Origin: Enterocloster aldenensis
GTDB lineage: Bacteria > Bacillota > Clostridia > Lachnospirales > Lachnospiraceae
Direction of reading: 5' to 3'
NCBI RefSeq assembly: GCF_003434055.1
Contig: NZ_QVEX01000001.1
Coordinates: 62,001 to 126,000 of the forward strand
Length of the DNA stretch: 64,000 nt
Shown: positions 35,533 to 44,161 of the stretch, piece after piece
Layout of the letters: each line of letters begins with the position of its first letter
Position numbering within the stretch: position 1 is the first letter of the stretch
Notes under the pieces: generated by a model
What the model was told of the DNA's origin: nothing
The model's input: the letters and a program-made list of their open reading frames with translations, nothing else
Databases searched by the model: none
Program-made: the position numbers and the translations under genes

Positions 35533-36897
35533 TTATGCATTTGCCTTTCCATAGAACATCCTGCCCAGACTCTTCATCACGTACCGGTAAGCCGGGATCA
35601 GGAACAGGTCAGCCGCAATCCACGCCACCGGGTTGGCAATACAGACCGCCAGGTAACCAAACAGGGGTACCAGGCAGAAGCCCACAAAGGAACGGGCCGC
35701 CATCTCGCAGACACCTGCCAGGATTGCCAGCCTTGGATACCCAAGGCCCTGTATCATGAACCGCACCACATTGACCCCCAGAAGCGGAATGAAGAACAGG
35801 CTGTTGGCAATCAGGAACAACTGTGTGTTCTTAAGTATTTCCGTTTCGCCCGGGTCCACAAACATCAGGGCAACCCATTGGCCCATGAATAAGAGTACTG
35901 CAAATGCAGCCACTGCATAGATACAGCCTATCAGCGTTCCTGCTTTCAGGCCTTTATCAATACGGTCCAGCTTCCTGGCCCCCACGTTCTGGCCTCCGTA
36001 GGTTGCCATGGTGGAACCCAGGGCGTCAAAGGGACAGCAGAAAAACATGCTGATCTTGCTGCCTGCCGTCACTGACGCAACTGCCATGGAACCAAGGGAG
36101 TTAACAGACGTCTGCAGGATCACGCTTCCGATTGCAGTAATGGAGTACTGGAGTCCCATGGGGATTCCCATGTTGCACAGTATCTTCATATAATGGCGGT
36201 CCGGCTTCCACTCCTCCTCATCCATCTTAAGGATTGTAAACTTCCTGCGCATGTAGATAAGGCACAGGATACCTGACACGGCCTGGGCTGTTATGGTGGC
36301 CCAGCCGGCTCCTGCCACCCCCATATCCAGCACCAGGATGGTAAACAGATCCAGCAGCACATTGACCACCGATGAAAATACAAGGAATATAAGGGGCGTT
36401 GTGCTGTCCCCCAGGGAACGTATGGTACAGGATAAAAGGTTGTACAGATAGGTTGCTGGGATTCCCAGGAAAATCACGAATATATAGCTGTAAGCCCCCT
36501 CAATGATATCCTCCGGCGTCTGCATCAGAACCAGGATGTCGCGGCAGAAAATGCACACGGCAAAGGTCATCACAACTGCAAATATGGCTGCCAGCCATCC
36601 GCTGTTTGCCACGAACCGCCTCAGGGCCTTCATGTTCTTCTCCCCGAACTTCTGGGCCACAGGTATGGCAAACCCGCTGCATACGCCCAGACAGAACCCA
36701 ATGATCATAAAATTAATGGAACCGGTGGAGCCAACCGCCGCCAGGGCCTTCACCCCCAGGAACTTCCCCACGATAATGGTGTCAGCCATATTATACAGCT
36801 GCTGGAACAGAAGCCCGAACAGCATGGGGATGAAAAATCCCAGTATCAGTTTTAAAGGCGGCCCTTCCGTCATGTCTTTTGTTGCACCCTTGGCCAT
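35533..36897 (-). CDS. MATE family efflux transporter
   Basis: 454 residues, 12 membrane spans in two halves. N-terminal family motif KLILGFFIPMLFGLLFQQLYNMADTIIVGKFLGVKALAAVGSTGSI, and the second-half counterpart GIPMGLQYSITAIGSVILQTSVNSLGSMAVASVTAGSKI with GQNVGARKLDRIDKGLKAG. Exports cationic or drug-like compounds using a Na+ or H+ gradient; substrate unknown. ATG is followed by AKGATKDMTEG. Single gene; no promoter pinned down in the 130-bp upstream gap. Confidence 0.94.
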   Translation of the reverse strand: MAKGATKDMTEGPPLKLILGFFIPMLFGLLFQQLYNMADTIIVGKFLGVKALAAVGSTGSINFMIIGFCLGVCSGFAIPVAQKFGEKNMKALRRFVANSGWLAAIFAVVMTFAVCIFCRDILVLMQTPEDIIEGAYSYIFVIFLGIPATYLYNLLSCTIRSLGDSTTPLIFLVFSSVVNVLLDLFTILVLDMGVAGAGWATITAQAVSGILCLIYMRRKFTILKMDEEEWKPDRHYMKILCNMGIPMGLQYSITAIGSVILQTSVNSLGSMAVASVTAGSKISMFFCCPFDALGSTMATYGGQNVGARKLDRIDKGLKAGTLIGCIYAVAAFAVLLFMGQWVALMFVDPGETEILKNTQLFLIANSLFFIPLLGVNVVRFMIQGLGYPRLAILAGVCEMAARSFVGFCLVPLFGYLAVCIANPVAWIAADLFLIPAYRYVMKSLGRMFYGKANA

Positions 36898-37027
36898 ATC
36901 TTATCCTCTCTGCTTCTATGAATTCATCTGATTAATTTACTCTGTTTGCCTTTATTTTGCAAGTAGAAAATAATCAGGATTTAATGGGCAGAGCATACAT
37001 TTTTAACAATTTCCCCGGATACCGCCG

Positions 37028-38464
37028 TTACTCATAACAGAGTACCGGCATCCCCTTATAAACCAGTCCGTAAAGTTCCTTTGCCTTGGCCGGGGGCAGG
37101 TTGATGCAGCCGTGGCTTCCGCTTGTCTGGTAGATGGTGCCGCCGAACTTGCTTCTCCAGTTGGCGTCATGGAGACCGATTCCTCCGTTAAACGGCATCC
37201 AGTAATCCACATGGCTCTCATATTCATAGGTGCCGTCCGCTTTCTTGGCTCCCCTGAGTATCCGGTCCATCTCCTTATAGGTCAGGCTGTAGATTCCTGC
37301 TGGCGTATTATAATTCTTGGCAATGTTTCCGGTGACACAGGGCGCTTCCCACACCAGGTTCCCTTCCTGGAACATATACACATGCTGTCCGGTCAGGTCA
37401 ATCTCCACATATGTGTTCCCCCAGTCAGGCAGACTGCGGCTGGCAGCCGTGGCAGCATAAACCGGTTCCCTGTCCTGCTCCCCTTCCGCAAGTCCTGCCT
37501 GGATCAGCTGGGTAAGGGCAGCCACCTCTCCCGCCACATCCAGCTTCCATCCATAAGGTCCGGTAATCTCCACGTCCCGGCCTCCTGCTGTATGGAATGT
37601 CCTGGCGGTTCCCGCCGTATCATACTTACCTGCCAGGCCTGCCACAAATGCAGTCACCTTTTCCTGGTCCAGGATTACCGCGGTCCCCTGGCTTCCGGTC
37701 ATCCAGCTGCAGATGGTCTCTCCTGTGAGGGGTTCCTTCACATCCCCGAACACATAATTAATGGTCGCGTTCCTGTACCGGTTCATGGTATCGCAAAGGG
37801 CTTTCAGTTCCTCGCTGTCTTCCCGTACATTGACCTGGTAATAGCATCCGGCCTGGTCCACATCCACGGATGCCTGTCCCGCCTTTACCGCTGCCTCAAT
37901 CACGCTTATGGTCTTAGCCTCATCCACATTATTGCCCTGCACCGAAGGGATGATGGTAAACGGCTTCCCTTCCTCATACGCAGAGATACGTGCATCCGCC
38001 GTCACCGTGATACCTGAACCGCTTATAAGGGATAATGACTTTATCCTTGCAATCAGGGCCTCCGGATCATAGGACGCCGTCATATCCATGGTATGGGAGT
38101 TGTCCGCAGACGGACCTGAATTGCGGCCCGATGCGTTCTGGGCATCCAGGATGGCCTGAAGCCCCTCGGGGACCGTTACCTTGTATCCGATGTCCGTACC
38201 CTTGATTGATTCCTCTGCCCCTCCGCGTCTGCGGACGGTTAATGTATATTCGCCATCATAAAAACCTTCTATCCTGGTTTTTGCCTCATCTGTGGTGAGT
38301 CCGCCAATCCCCACACCGTTCACCCTGGTGCCGGGTACGAATCTGGATGTATCAACATCCTGGTCTGCAAGGGATGTCACTGCAAATGCAGCTGCAAGGG
38401 CTGCTGCCGCCAGAGCTGTCACAAACATCCTGCCAATGGTTCTTCCTTTTTCTGATTTCTGCAT
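37028..38464 (-). CDS. L,D-transpeptidase with peptidoglycan-binding-like repeats
   Basis: 478 residues from the ATG at 38464; a longer frame to 38548 has no better ribosome binding site. Signal/anchor span at about 13-33 ending SLADQD, two PG_binding_4-type domains (about 45-150 and 165-280), then a YkuD catalytic domain (about 345-478): YVEIDLTGQHVYMFQEGNLVWEAPCVTG, PFNGGIGLHDANWRSKFGG, and SGSHGCINLPPAKAKELYGLV with nucleophile Cys in SHGC. Makes 3-3 cross-links or attaches groups to peptidoglycan outside the membrane. Length and order are typical of clostridial Ldt enzymes. Confidence 0.93.
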   Translation of the reverse strand: MQKSEKGRTIGRMFVTALAAAALAAAFAVTSLADQDVDTSRFVPGTRVNGVGIGGLTTDEAKTRIEGFYDGEYTLTVRRRGGAEESIKGTDIGYKVTVPEGLQAILDAQNASGRNSGPSADNSHTMDMTASYDPEALIARIKSLSLISGSGITVTADARISAYEEGKPFTIIPSVQGNNVDEAKTISVIEAAVKAGQASVDVDQAGCYYQVNVREDSEELKALCDTMNRYRNATINYVFGDVKEPLTGETICSWMTGSQGTAVILDQEKVTAFVAGLAGKYDTAGTARTFHTAGGRDVEITGPYGWKLDVAGEVAALTQLIQAGLAEGEQDREPVYAATAASRSLPDWGNTYVEIDLTGQHVYMFQEGNLVWEAPCVTGNIAKNYNTPAGIYSLTYKEMDRILRGAKKADGTYEYESHVDYWMPFNGGIGLHDANWRSKFGGTIYQTSGSHGCINLPPAKAKELYGLVYKGMPVLCYE

Positions 38465-38622
38465 AAAATAAGCACCAATCCTTACTTCTTTTTCCAGAAT
38501 TACCTCAATGAGGCATTCTGCCTTCTTAACATAACAACCTTTTAACATAATTTCAACCTGTTGATGGAAAATGTAAGAATTAATTAATGATAGGGTAGGA
38601 TTTGCATGGCTGGACGGAAAGG

Positions 38623-38662
38623 CGGGGATGGAATCCTGTCATGATTCAGGAATCCATCCCCG
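38623..38662 (-). terminator. Probable terminator of the cyclophilin gene
   Basis: 16-bp arms with one mismatch (38623-38638 and 38647-38662; core GGGGATGGAATCC). On minus the T-run after it is weak (CCTTTCC); on plus it is followed by TCTTTTGTCTTG, so direction is uncertain. Confidence 0.5.
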
Positions 38663-38677
38663 TCTTTTGTCTTGTTC

Positions 38678-39430
38678 TTAATCAATCACTTCAACACTCT
38701 CAATAACCGGCTGGTTTTCCCTTGCCACGGTGCCGTTGTTATCCTCTACCTTGGTGGCCTGGCAGATTGCGTCCACCACCTCCATGCCCTCTGTCACATA
38801 TCCGAAGCATGCATATTCCCCGTCCAGGAACGTACTGTCTTCATGTACAATAAAGAACTGGGAACTGGCGCTGTCCTTTATCTGTGAGCGGGCCATGGAT
38901 ATGGCGCCCCTTGTGTGGGATAAGGGGTTCTCCACGCCGTTGCTGGCAAACTCTCCCTTGATTTCCTCATCGGAACCGCCCAATCCGGTTCCCAGGGGGT
39001 CGCCGCCCTGAATCATGAAGCCGTCAATGATACGGTGGAAGGTAAGGCCGTCATAAAAGCCGTCCTTTGCCAGCTTCAGGTAATTCGCCACCGTAATCGG
39101 CGCCTTGTCCCCGTCCAGCGTGACGGAAATGGTCCCATAATCCCTGACCGTAATCTTCACATGATGTTCCCCGGCTGCTGCCTGCAGGTCTTCCGATGAA
39201 ATCCAGCCGTCCCCTGCCTGACCTTCTGGGTCCGAGGTTTCCCCGGTACCCGCCTGCCCCTTTGTTTCCGCCTTCGTATCCGCCTTTGTATCTGCCTCTG
39301 TCCGGGTTTCCATCCCTGCTTTTGTGGTCTGGGCCGCTGCATCGCTGCTGCCTGACCTGCCGCTGCATCCGGCCAGCGCGGAAACTGCCAGCATGGCTGT
39401 CACACATACACACATCCATTTTTTCATCAT
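38678..39430 (-). CDS. Cyclophilin-type peptidyl-prolyl isomerase lipoprotein
   Basis: 250 residues from the ATG at 39430 behind AGAGGAG; frame extension to 39562 is rejected for lack of a ribosome binding site. Lipobox ALAGC (Cys about 22), a Thr/Lys/Ala/Glu linker rich in repeats of TKADTKAE (residues 35-60), then a cyclophilin domain: VTLDGDKAPITVANYLKLAKDGFYDGLTFHRIIDGFMIQGGDP, GAISMARS, SSQFFIVHED, YACFGYVTEGMEVVDAI. Assists folding of exported proteins on the outer face of the membrane. Single gene. Confidence 0.93.
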   Translation of the reverse strand: MMKKWMCVCVTAMLAVSALAGCSGRSGSSDAAAQTTKAGMETRTEADTKADTKAETKGQAGTGETSDPEGQAGDGWISSEDLQAAAGEHHVKITVRDYGTISVTLDGDKAPITVANYLKLAKDGFYDGLTFHRIIDGFMIQGGDPLGTGLGGSDEEIKGEFASNGVENPLSHTRGAISMARSQIKDSASSQFFIVHEDSTFLDGEYACFGYVTEGMEVVDAICQATKVEDNNGTVARENQPVIESVEVID

Positions 39431-39594
39431 AACTGCTCCTCTTTCATCTGGAACCCTATGCCACCGCGCCAGGGCGTGTTTGAAAACAACGTTCCAACAC
39501 ACCTTGCGGTGAAGGGTTCCTGGTATTAAGCATGAACTGCCAGAGCATATTGTAACATCCAAACCTTATCCACGTAAAGGACTTTATAGAATTA

Positions 39595-40791
39595 TCACAT
39601 TTTCATCACATTTACGTTTCCTGTATCCTTTGAGCATACCTTGTGGCACGCATAGGTAAGCGCCATGGTGGCCGCCATGTCCGGCAATGTGTTCCCCACC
39701 GGTGTATCCACCTGCATCAAAAACCGGTAGAGGATGAAACCGGCCAGCCATATAAGCAGGTTACTGACACAATACGCATCCCTGCTGCGGTCCTTCCCCA
39801 GCAGGAAATAGTCTGTTATCTGAATCGCTATCATGGGCGCGAATACCGAACCAATCAGATAGAGGAAGCCGGTAATATTGTCCATGGGAAATGTGGCGGC
39901 CGCGCCAGTACCCACCACCGTCACTGCCACTGCCGCCCATTTTTCCTTTATACCGGAAGAAATGGATACGCTGGACACCCCGGCTGAATATGCGTCCAGG
40001 AATGTGGTGGTTACCGTGGACAGCACCACAATCAGAAGTCCGGTAAGGCCAAGTCCCGCTTTTACCATGATGACGGAAATGTCATACTCCCCTGTATGGA
40101 TGGCTGCCCCCATACCGATGACGTACATGAAAATGCTTATGATGCCATACACAGCCGCGCTGGCAGCCGTGGCGGCAAAGGGCTTTTCGGCCTCCCTGGT
40201 ATAATCGCTGATTAATGGGAACCAGGACAGGGGCATTGCCACGGACAGTTCCACGGCAGCTCCAAAGCTCATGTCCCCGCCGGATATGCCTGCTGCCGCG
40301 CCATGGCCGGTGAATATGACACGGCACAGGACAAGGGTGAGGATGAAAAGCGCTCCCATGGCGATTACGTTGATTTTCCCCAGGTTCTGGATCCCAATCA
40401 AGATCCATATCAGGATCAGGCCGCCGATGACCAGGCACCAGCCCCACCGGCCAGCCCCATAGATGCCTCCTGCCGCAAGGGCGCCGTCGTATATCATGAT
40501 GGAAGTCCACCCCACCAGCTGAAGCACATTAAGCAGGACAAACAGAAGGCTGCCCCGTTCCCCAAAACTCATTTTCACGGTTTCCATTGCGCTCTTTCCC
40601 GTATATCCGCCAATCAGGCCGGCCAGGAACAAAAGAGCGCAGCCAATCACATGCCCCAGCAGGATGGCGGCCAGCCCCCTGCCAAATCCCAGCGGCGCAA
40701 GATATGTACCTGTCAGTATCTCTGCAATGGACACCCCGGCCCCAAACCAGATTAAGCCGTTGCTGAATACAGAAGTCTTTTTTCCTCTCAT
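39595..40791 (-). CDS. cytX: Putative hydroxymethylpyrimidine permease CytX (NCS1 family)
   Basis: 398 residues, about 12 spans, with the NCS1/CodB-like start NGLIWFGAGVSIAEILTGTYLAPLGFGRGLAAILLGHVIG and QLVGWTSIMIYDGALAAGG, GTGAAATFPMDNITGFLYLIGSVFAPMIAIQITDYFLL. Position is the main clue to substrate: it follows thiD by 12 bp under a TPP riboswitch, the known context of CytX, which takes up the thiamine pyrimidine precursor HMP. ATG is behind AGGAGG. Confidence 0.9.
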   Translation of the reverse strand: MRGKKTSVFSNGLIWFGAGVSIAEILTGTYLAPLGFGRGLAAILLGHVIGCALLFLAGLIGGYTGKSAMETVKMSFGERGSLLFVLLNVLQLVGWTSIMIYDGALAAGGIYGAGRWGWCLVIGGLILIWILIGIQNLGKINVIAMGALFILTLVLCRVIFTGHGAAAGISGGDMSFGAAVELSVAMPLSWFPLISDYTREAEKPFAATAASAAVYGIISIFMYVIGMGAAIHTGEYDISVIMVKAGLGLTGLLIVVLSTVTTTFLDAYSAGVSSVSISSGIKEKWAAVAVTVVGTGAAATFPMDNITGFLYLIGSVFAPMIAIQITDYFLLGKDRSRDAYCVSNLLIWLAGFILYRFLMQVDTPVGNTLPDMAATMALTYACHKVCSKDTGNVNVMKM

Positions 40792-40803
40792 TTCCCCGCC
40801 TCC

Positions 40804-41595
40804 TTAATATTCGCCTTGGATGGCAAAGGCATGGTTCATGGGACCGCTTCCCTTTCCCAGGTCAAGCATGGCACCCAGGGCGCCGGACAGATATGCCTTG
40901 GCCCGCTCCACGGCCAGGTCCATGGCCATCCCTTTTGCCAGGTTAGAGGCAATGGCGCTGGAAAGGGTGCAGCCGGTTCCATGGGTGTTGGGATTGTTAA
41001 TCCGCTTGCCGTAAAACCACTTAGCCTGCCCGTCCATGTACAGCAGGTCATTGGCATCATTCTGCTGATGGCCTCCCTTGCACAGAACGGCACATCCGCA
41101 CCTGTCCCCTATTAGACGCGCTGCCTGTTCCATATCTTCGGGGGAGTTTATCTTCATCCCCGACAGGATTTCCGCCTCCGGCACATTGGGTGTCAGGAGG
41201 TCCGCCATGGGAATCAGCCTGTCTTTAAGCACTGCCACCGCTTCCCCGTCAATGAGCCTGGAACCGCTGGTTGCTGCCATGACCGGATCCACCACAATAT
41301 GGGAGGCCTGATAGAAAGCCAGCTTTCCTGCAATCATTTCAATCAGTCCTGCCGAGGAAACCATTCCTATTTTTACTGCATCCGGGAAGATATCTGTAAA
41401 AATATCATCCAGCTGTTCACCCAGAAATTCAGGTGATACCTCCATTATTCCTGTTACGCCGGTTGTATTCTGTGCAGTAAGGGCCGTAATCGCGCTCATG
41501 CCGTAAACCCCATGGGCTGTCATGGTCTTTAAATCTGCCTGGATGCCGGCGCCTCCGCTGGAATCACTTCCTGCGATTGTTAATGCTGTGTACAT
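40804..41595 (-). CDS. thiD: Hydroxymethylpyrimidine/phosphomethylpyrimidine kinase
   Basis: 263 residues from the ATG at 41595 with 7-nt spacing from AAAGGAG; the ATG two codons earlier is too close to that site. Phosphorylates HMP and HMP-P for thiamine synthesis. ThiD motifs: ALTIAGSDSSGGAGIQADLKTM (N terminus), GMSAITALTAQNTTGV, VVDPVMAATSGSRL, LLTPNVPEAEILSG, and the catalytic anion-hole NTHGTGCTLSSAIASNLAKG. With CytX it forms a salvage pair for imported HMP. Confidence 0.97.
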   Translation of the reverse strand: MYTALTIAGSDSSGGAGIQADLKTMTAHGVYGMSAITALTAQNTTGVTGIMEVSPEFLGEQLDDIFTDIFPDAVKIGMVSSAGLIEMIAGKLAFYQASHIVVDPVMAATSGSRLIDGEAVAVLKDRLIPMADLLTPNVPEAEILSGMKINSPEDMEQAARLIGDRCGCAVLCKGGHQQNDANDLLYMDGQAKWFYGKRINNPNTHGTGCTLSSAIASNLAKGMAMDLAVERAKAYLSGALGAMLDLGKGSGPMNHAFAIQGEY

Positions 41596-41626
41596 AGTCA
41601 TTCTCCTTTTCGCATTAATTTTCTTA

Positions 41627-41659
41627 GGCGGCAGAAGGTGGTGCCCCCAATCTGCCGCC
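41627..41659 (-). promoter_or_regulatory. Second leader hairpin before thiD
   Basis: Perfect 9-bp arms GGCGGCAGA (41627-41635) and TCTGCCGCC (41651-41659), just upstream of the thiD ribosome binding site and after the riboswitch terminator. No T-run follows; it may protect or modulate the 5' end of the mRNA. Confidence 0.5.
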
Positions 41660-41706
41660 GGGGCCATAAAGTAACTGAAACGGATACCGGCCTCATGCAG
41701 GTACGC

Positions 41707-41741
41707 CAAAACGGCGGTACACCAAAACAGGTGCACCGCCG
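41707..41741 (-). terminator. Expression-platform terminator of the TPP riboswitch
   Basis: 12-bp arms (41712-41723 and 41730-41741; GGTGCACCGCCG side) allowing one G-U, followed on minus by TTTTGGCG. Placed 16 nt after the aptamer, so it can switch transcription on TPP binding. Confidence 0.75.
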
Positions 41742-41756
41742 GCATATAATCCCTAT

Positions 41757-41845
41757 GGTCCCTACGTTGGCATTATCCAAATCAGGTAATGGGTCTAGGC
41801 ATGAACAGCCTACTCTCAGCCCGCTTAAGTGAGCTCCCCGTTGTC
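41757..41845 (-). promoter_or_regulatory. TPP riboswitch (THI element)
   Basis: Read on minus it carries the hallmark blocks GGGGAGC, GCTGAGAGTAGG, GACCC, ACCTGATTTGGATAATGCC and AACGTAGGGA in order. This element binds thiamine pyrophosphate and here leads thiD-cytX, so thiamine sufficiency should shut off HMP uptake and phosphorylation. A terminator hairpin follows at once. Confidence 0.95.
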
Positions 41846-41859
41846 TATTTACAATCCTT

Positions 41860-41887
41860 ATTATAACTCGTAATCAGGAAAATGCAA
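41860..41887 (-). promoter_or_regulatory. Promoter of the TPP-controlled operon
   Basis: Read on minus: -35 TTGCAT (41882-41887), 16-bp spacer, -10 TATAAT (41860-41865), ending about 15 nt before the aptamer begins. Confidence 0.65.
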
Positions 41888-41945
41888 TCTGTTTTTCCAT
41901 CCCGCCATAGTCCCCGCCATTATCCTTATCCCGGCATGTGGTCAG

Positions 41946-43250
41946 CTATCTTATCATCCGGTCTGCAATTTTAACCATTACAGTAAATGTGGCGCCGTCA
42001 TAATCCATGTCGAATTCGTCCCCCGGATAGTTTAATATCCTGCGTATGCTGAGGATTCCCAGGCCCCCGTCCTTTTTGCTGGAAAGGATTTTACCGCCGC
42101 TCTGCCTGATCTGTCCGTCATAGGAATTTTCCACCATCATCATCAGGTGGTCCTCCAGCCATCTGGCCTGGATGCGGACGAACCGTTCCGTTTCAATGCG
42201 CCTGCATGCCTCAAATGCATTTTCCAGAAGGTTTCCAATGACAATGCAGAGTGTCAGGTCGTCCACCGGCACATGGGCCGACAGATCCATACGGGCCTCA
42301 AAGTCAATCCGGGCCTGCCTTGCCCTTGCTGCATATTCCTGAAGCAGGCCGTTGACAGCCTGGTTCTGACAGAATACCATGTCGGCGGTGCGGTCCAGCT
42401 CCTCCTTCAGGTTCTTAAGGTACTTCTGCTGCTCCTCCCTGCCCATGTTCTGCAATGCATGGATGTGATGGCGGAAATCATGTTTGATGATGCGGACCTG
42501 TTCAATATAGTCCAGCGTCTGGTTATAGTGTTCCCTTTGCTTGCCGATAAGCTGCCTTGCAAACTGCAGCTCCTCCTCCGTCTTCCTGCGGCACATGATT
42601 CCCAGGGTATTTCCCAGAATCATCACATACAGCACCAGGATCATGGCGCAAAGGGCAAGAAAGAACAGGATGTCCCAGGTCCCCCTGGCCGCCAGGGACC
42701 TGGGCGAAAATATGGTGTTGGTGCCAATGGACAGGATAAGCAGGGATACGGACGGATACGTAAGCAGCAGGGAACAGGAACGTTTTGAGAGCTGCGCGAA
42801 AAGGCGCTGCACCGTATCCTTAAGCCAGTAACGCACAAACAGGCAGAATCCGGCCGCCGAGACCAGGGACACCACCACTGAAATCTGTCCATAGGTCAGG
42901 CTGACCCGGTGAAGCAGCAGCCAGACGGCAAATTCATTCAGGGACGTGGACAGCACCCCAAAGAGCCAGGCCGATATGTAGAGGAATGCCTTTTCCAGCA
43001 GGCCGCCCTTAAAGAAGATAAGCAGCACCAGAAAAAACAGGCAGGAAAATATGCCGTGAAATACAAAAAACACCTGGGGGCTGATATGGAACAGGGATTG
43101 CAGTGACACCATGATGACCCACAGATAGGCGGACACGGCCGCGATGTTTTCCCTATTCCTGTGTTTTGGCTCCAGACATACAAAGATGGGCATCATGCGC
43201 ACGGCCATGTTAATCAGGTTGAGGATAATCGTACATGCATTGTCGTTCAT
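41946..43250 (-). CDS. AgrC/NatK-like sensor histidine kinase
   Basis: 434 residues. Six or seven membrane spans fill residues 1-195, then a coiled coil and the atypical kinase core: phospho-His in IKHDFRHHIHALQNM, asparagine box LENAFEACRR, and C-terminal GHKL-type KDGGLGILSIRRIL. This is the HPK10-like class that pairs with LytTR regulators, as here: the partner gene is 7 bp upstream. Ligand unknown; no obvious AgrB/AgrD peptide genes are in the window. Confidence 0.9.
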   Translation of the reverse strand: MNDNACTIILNLINMAVRMMPIFVCLEPKHRNRENIAAVSAYLWVIMVSLQSLFHISPQVFFVFHGIFSCLFFLVLLIFFKGGLLEKAFLYISAWLFGVLSTSLNEFAVWLLLHRVSLTYGQISVVVSLVSAAGFCLFVRYWLKDTVQRLFAQLSKRSCSLLLTYPSVSLLILSIGTNTIFSPRSLAARGTWDILFFLALCAMILVLYVMILGNTLGIMCRRKTEEELQFARQLIGKQREHYNQTLDYIEQVRIIKHDFRHHIHALQNMGREEQQKYLKNLKEELDRTADMVFCQNQAVNGLLQEYAARARQARIDFEARMDLSAHVPVDDLTLCIVIGNLLENAFEACRRIETERFVRIQARWLEDHLMMMVENSYDGQIRQSGGKILSSKKDGGLGILSIRRILNYPGDEFDMDYDGATFTVMVKIADRMIR

Positions 43251-43257
43251 AGGAACC

Positions 43258-43959
43258 TCACTTCAGCCTGTGGTGGTAATATGCATTTTTGCTCTGCTTA
43301 TAAAAATTCCTGGATATGGGAATCACCTGGCCGTCCTTCATATGAAAGCAGGAGTCCTCCAGCCGTTCCACCTGCTCCAGGTTAACCAGGTAGCTCTGGT
43401 GGCAGCGCAGGAACCCCGGATATTCCCCCAGTTCCTCCTGCAGTTCGGTCAGCTTCTGGTGGATGGAAATGACCTCCCCGTCCGTAAGGGTTACAAAGAC
43501 CCGGTGAAGCCGGTTCTCAAACCATGCAATCCGTTCCAGCTTAAGCTTAAGCGGCACACGGTTATGGACCACGGATATACAGGCATCCTCCTCTCCCAGG
43601 CGCTGTTTTACCACCCGCTCCATGGTGGCCCAAAAGCTCTTCCTCTCCACGGGTTTCAGGATGAATCCGGCCGCATTGACACTGTAGCCATCCACCGCCG
43701 CTTCCAGGGACGAGGTGATGAAAACCACTGCGCGGCACCCGTTTCCCAGGCGGGCAGCTGTCTCAATGCCGGTAATCCCGGGCATCATTACATCCAGGAG
43801 ATATAGGTCATACTGCGTCCCGGATTCCAGCAGCTGGGTCCCGTTGCCATATATATCGATGTGCACTTCCCTGCCCTGTTCCGTGAAAAAAGCAGACGTA
43901 TACTCTACTATCAGGGCACATTCTTCCTTTGTATCATCGCAGACAGCAATCTTAAGCAT
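43258..43959 (-). CDS. LytTR-family response regulator
   Basis: 233 residues. Receiver 1-120 with AVCDDTKEEC, phospho-Asp in LYLLDVMMPGITG, Thr in VFITSS and Lys in FILKPVERKSF; LytTR DNA-binding domain about 135-233 (IAWFENRLHRVFVTLTDGEV, FLRCHQSYLVNLEQVERLED, VIPISRNFYKQSK). First gene of the pair with the sensor kinase. Divergent from the sodium:solute symporter, which is a plausible target. Confidence 0.93.
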   Translation of the reverse strand: MLKIAVCDDTKEECALIVEYTSAFFTEQGREVHIDIYGNGTQLLESGTQYDLYLLDVMMPGITGIETAARLGNGCRAVVFITSSLEAAVDGYSVNAAGFILKPVERKSFWATMERVVKQRLGEEDACISVVHNRVPLKLKLERIAWFENRLHRVFVTLTDGEVISIHQKLTELQEELGEYPGFLRCHQSYLVNLEQVERLEDSCFHMKDGQVIPISRNFYKQSKNAYYHHRLK

Positions 43960-44023
43960 CCTTTATCCCCCTCCGCCCATGGACCTGGCGCCTGTCCTTC
44001 CTATCCCCCGTGCATTTCCTTCT

Positions 44024-44052
44024 ATTTTATGGTGATTCCCTTCATAAGTCAA
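44024..44052 (-). promoter_or_regulatory. Promoter of the LytTR two-component operon
   Basis: Read on minus: -35 TTGACT (44047-44052), 17-bp spacer, -10 TAAAAT (44024-44029), about 65 bp before the regulator ATG. Confidence 0.65.
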
Positions 44053-44161
44053 GTTTTGGCGGAAATATCATATTTGGTATATTTTCTGCAGAACTGGTCA
44101 TTAAGCACACAACGGGTTTATGTTACACTTATTGTAAGAAAATTATTACAGGAGGGATTTT

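Noticed and set aside
41596..41745. N-terminal extension of ThiD
   Set aside because: The DNA is the riboswitch expression platform with two hairpins; ThiD starts at ALTIAGSDSSG with its own ribosome binding site.
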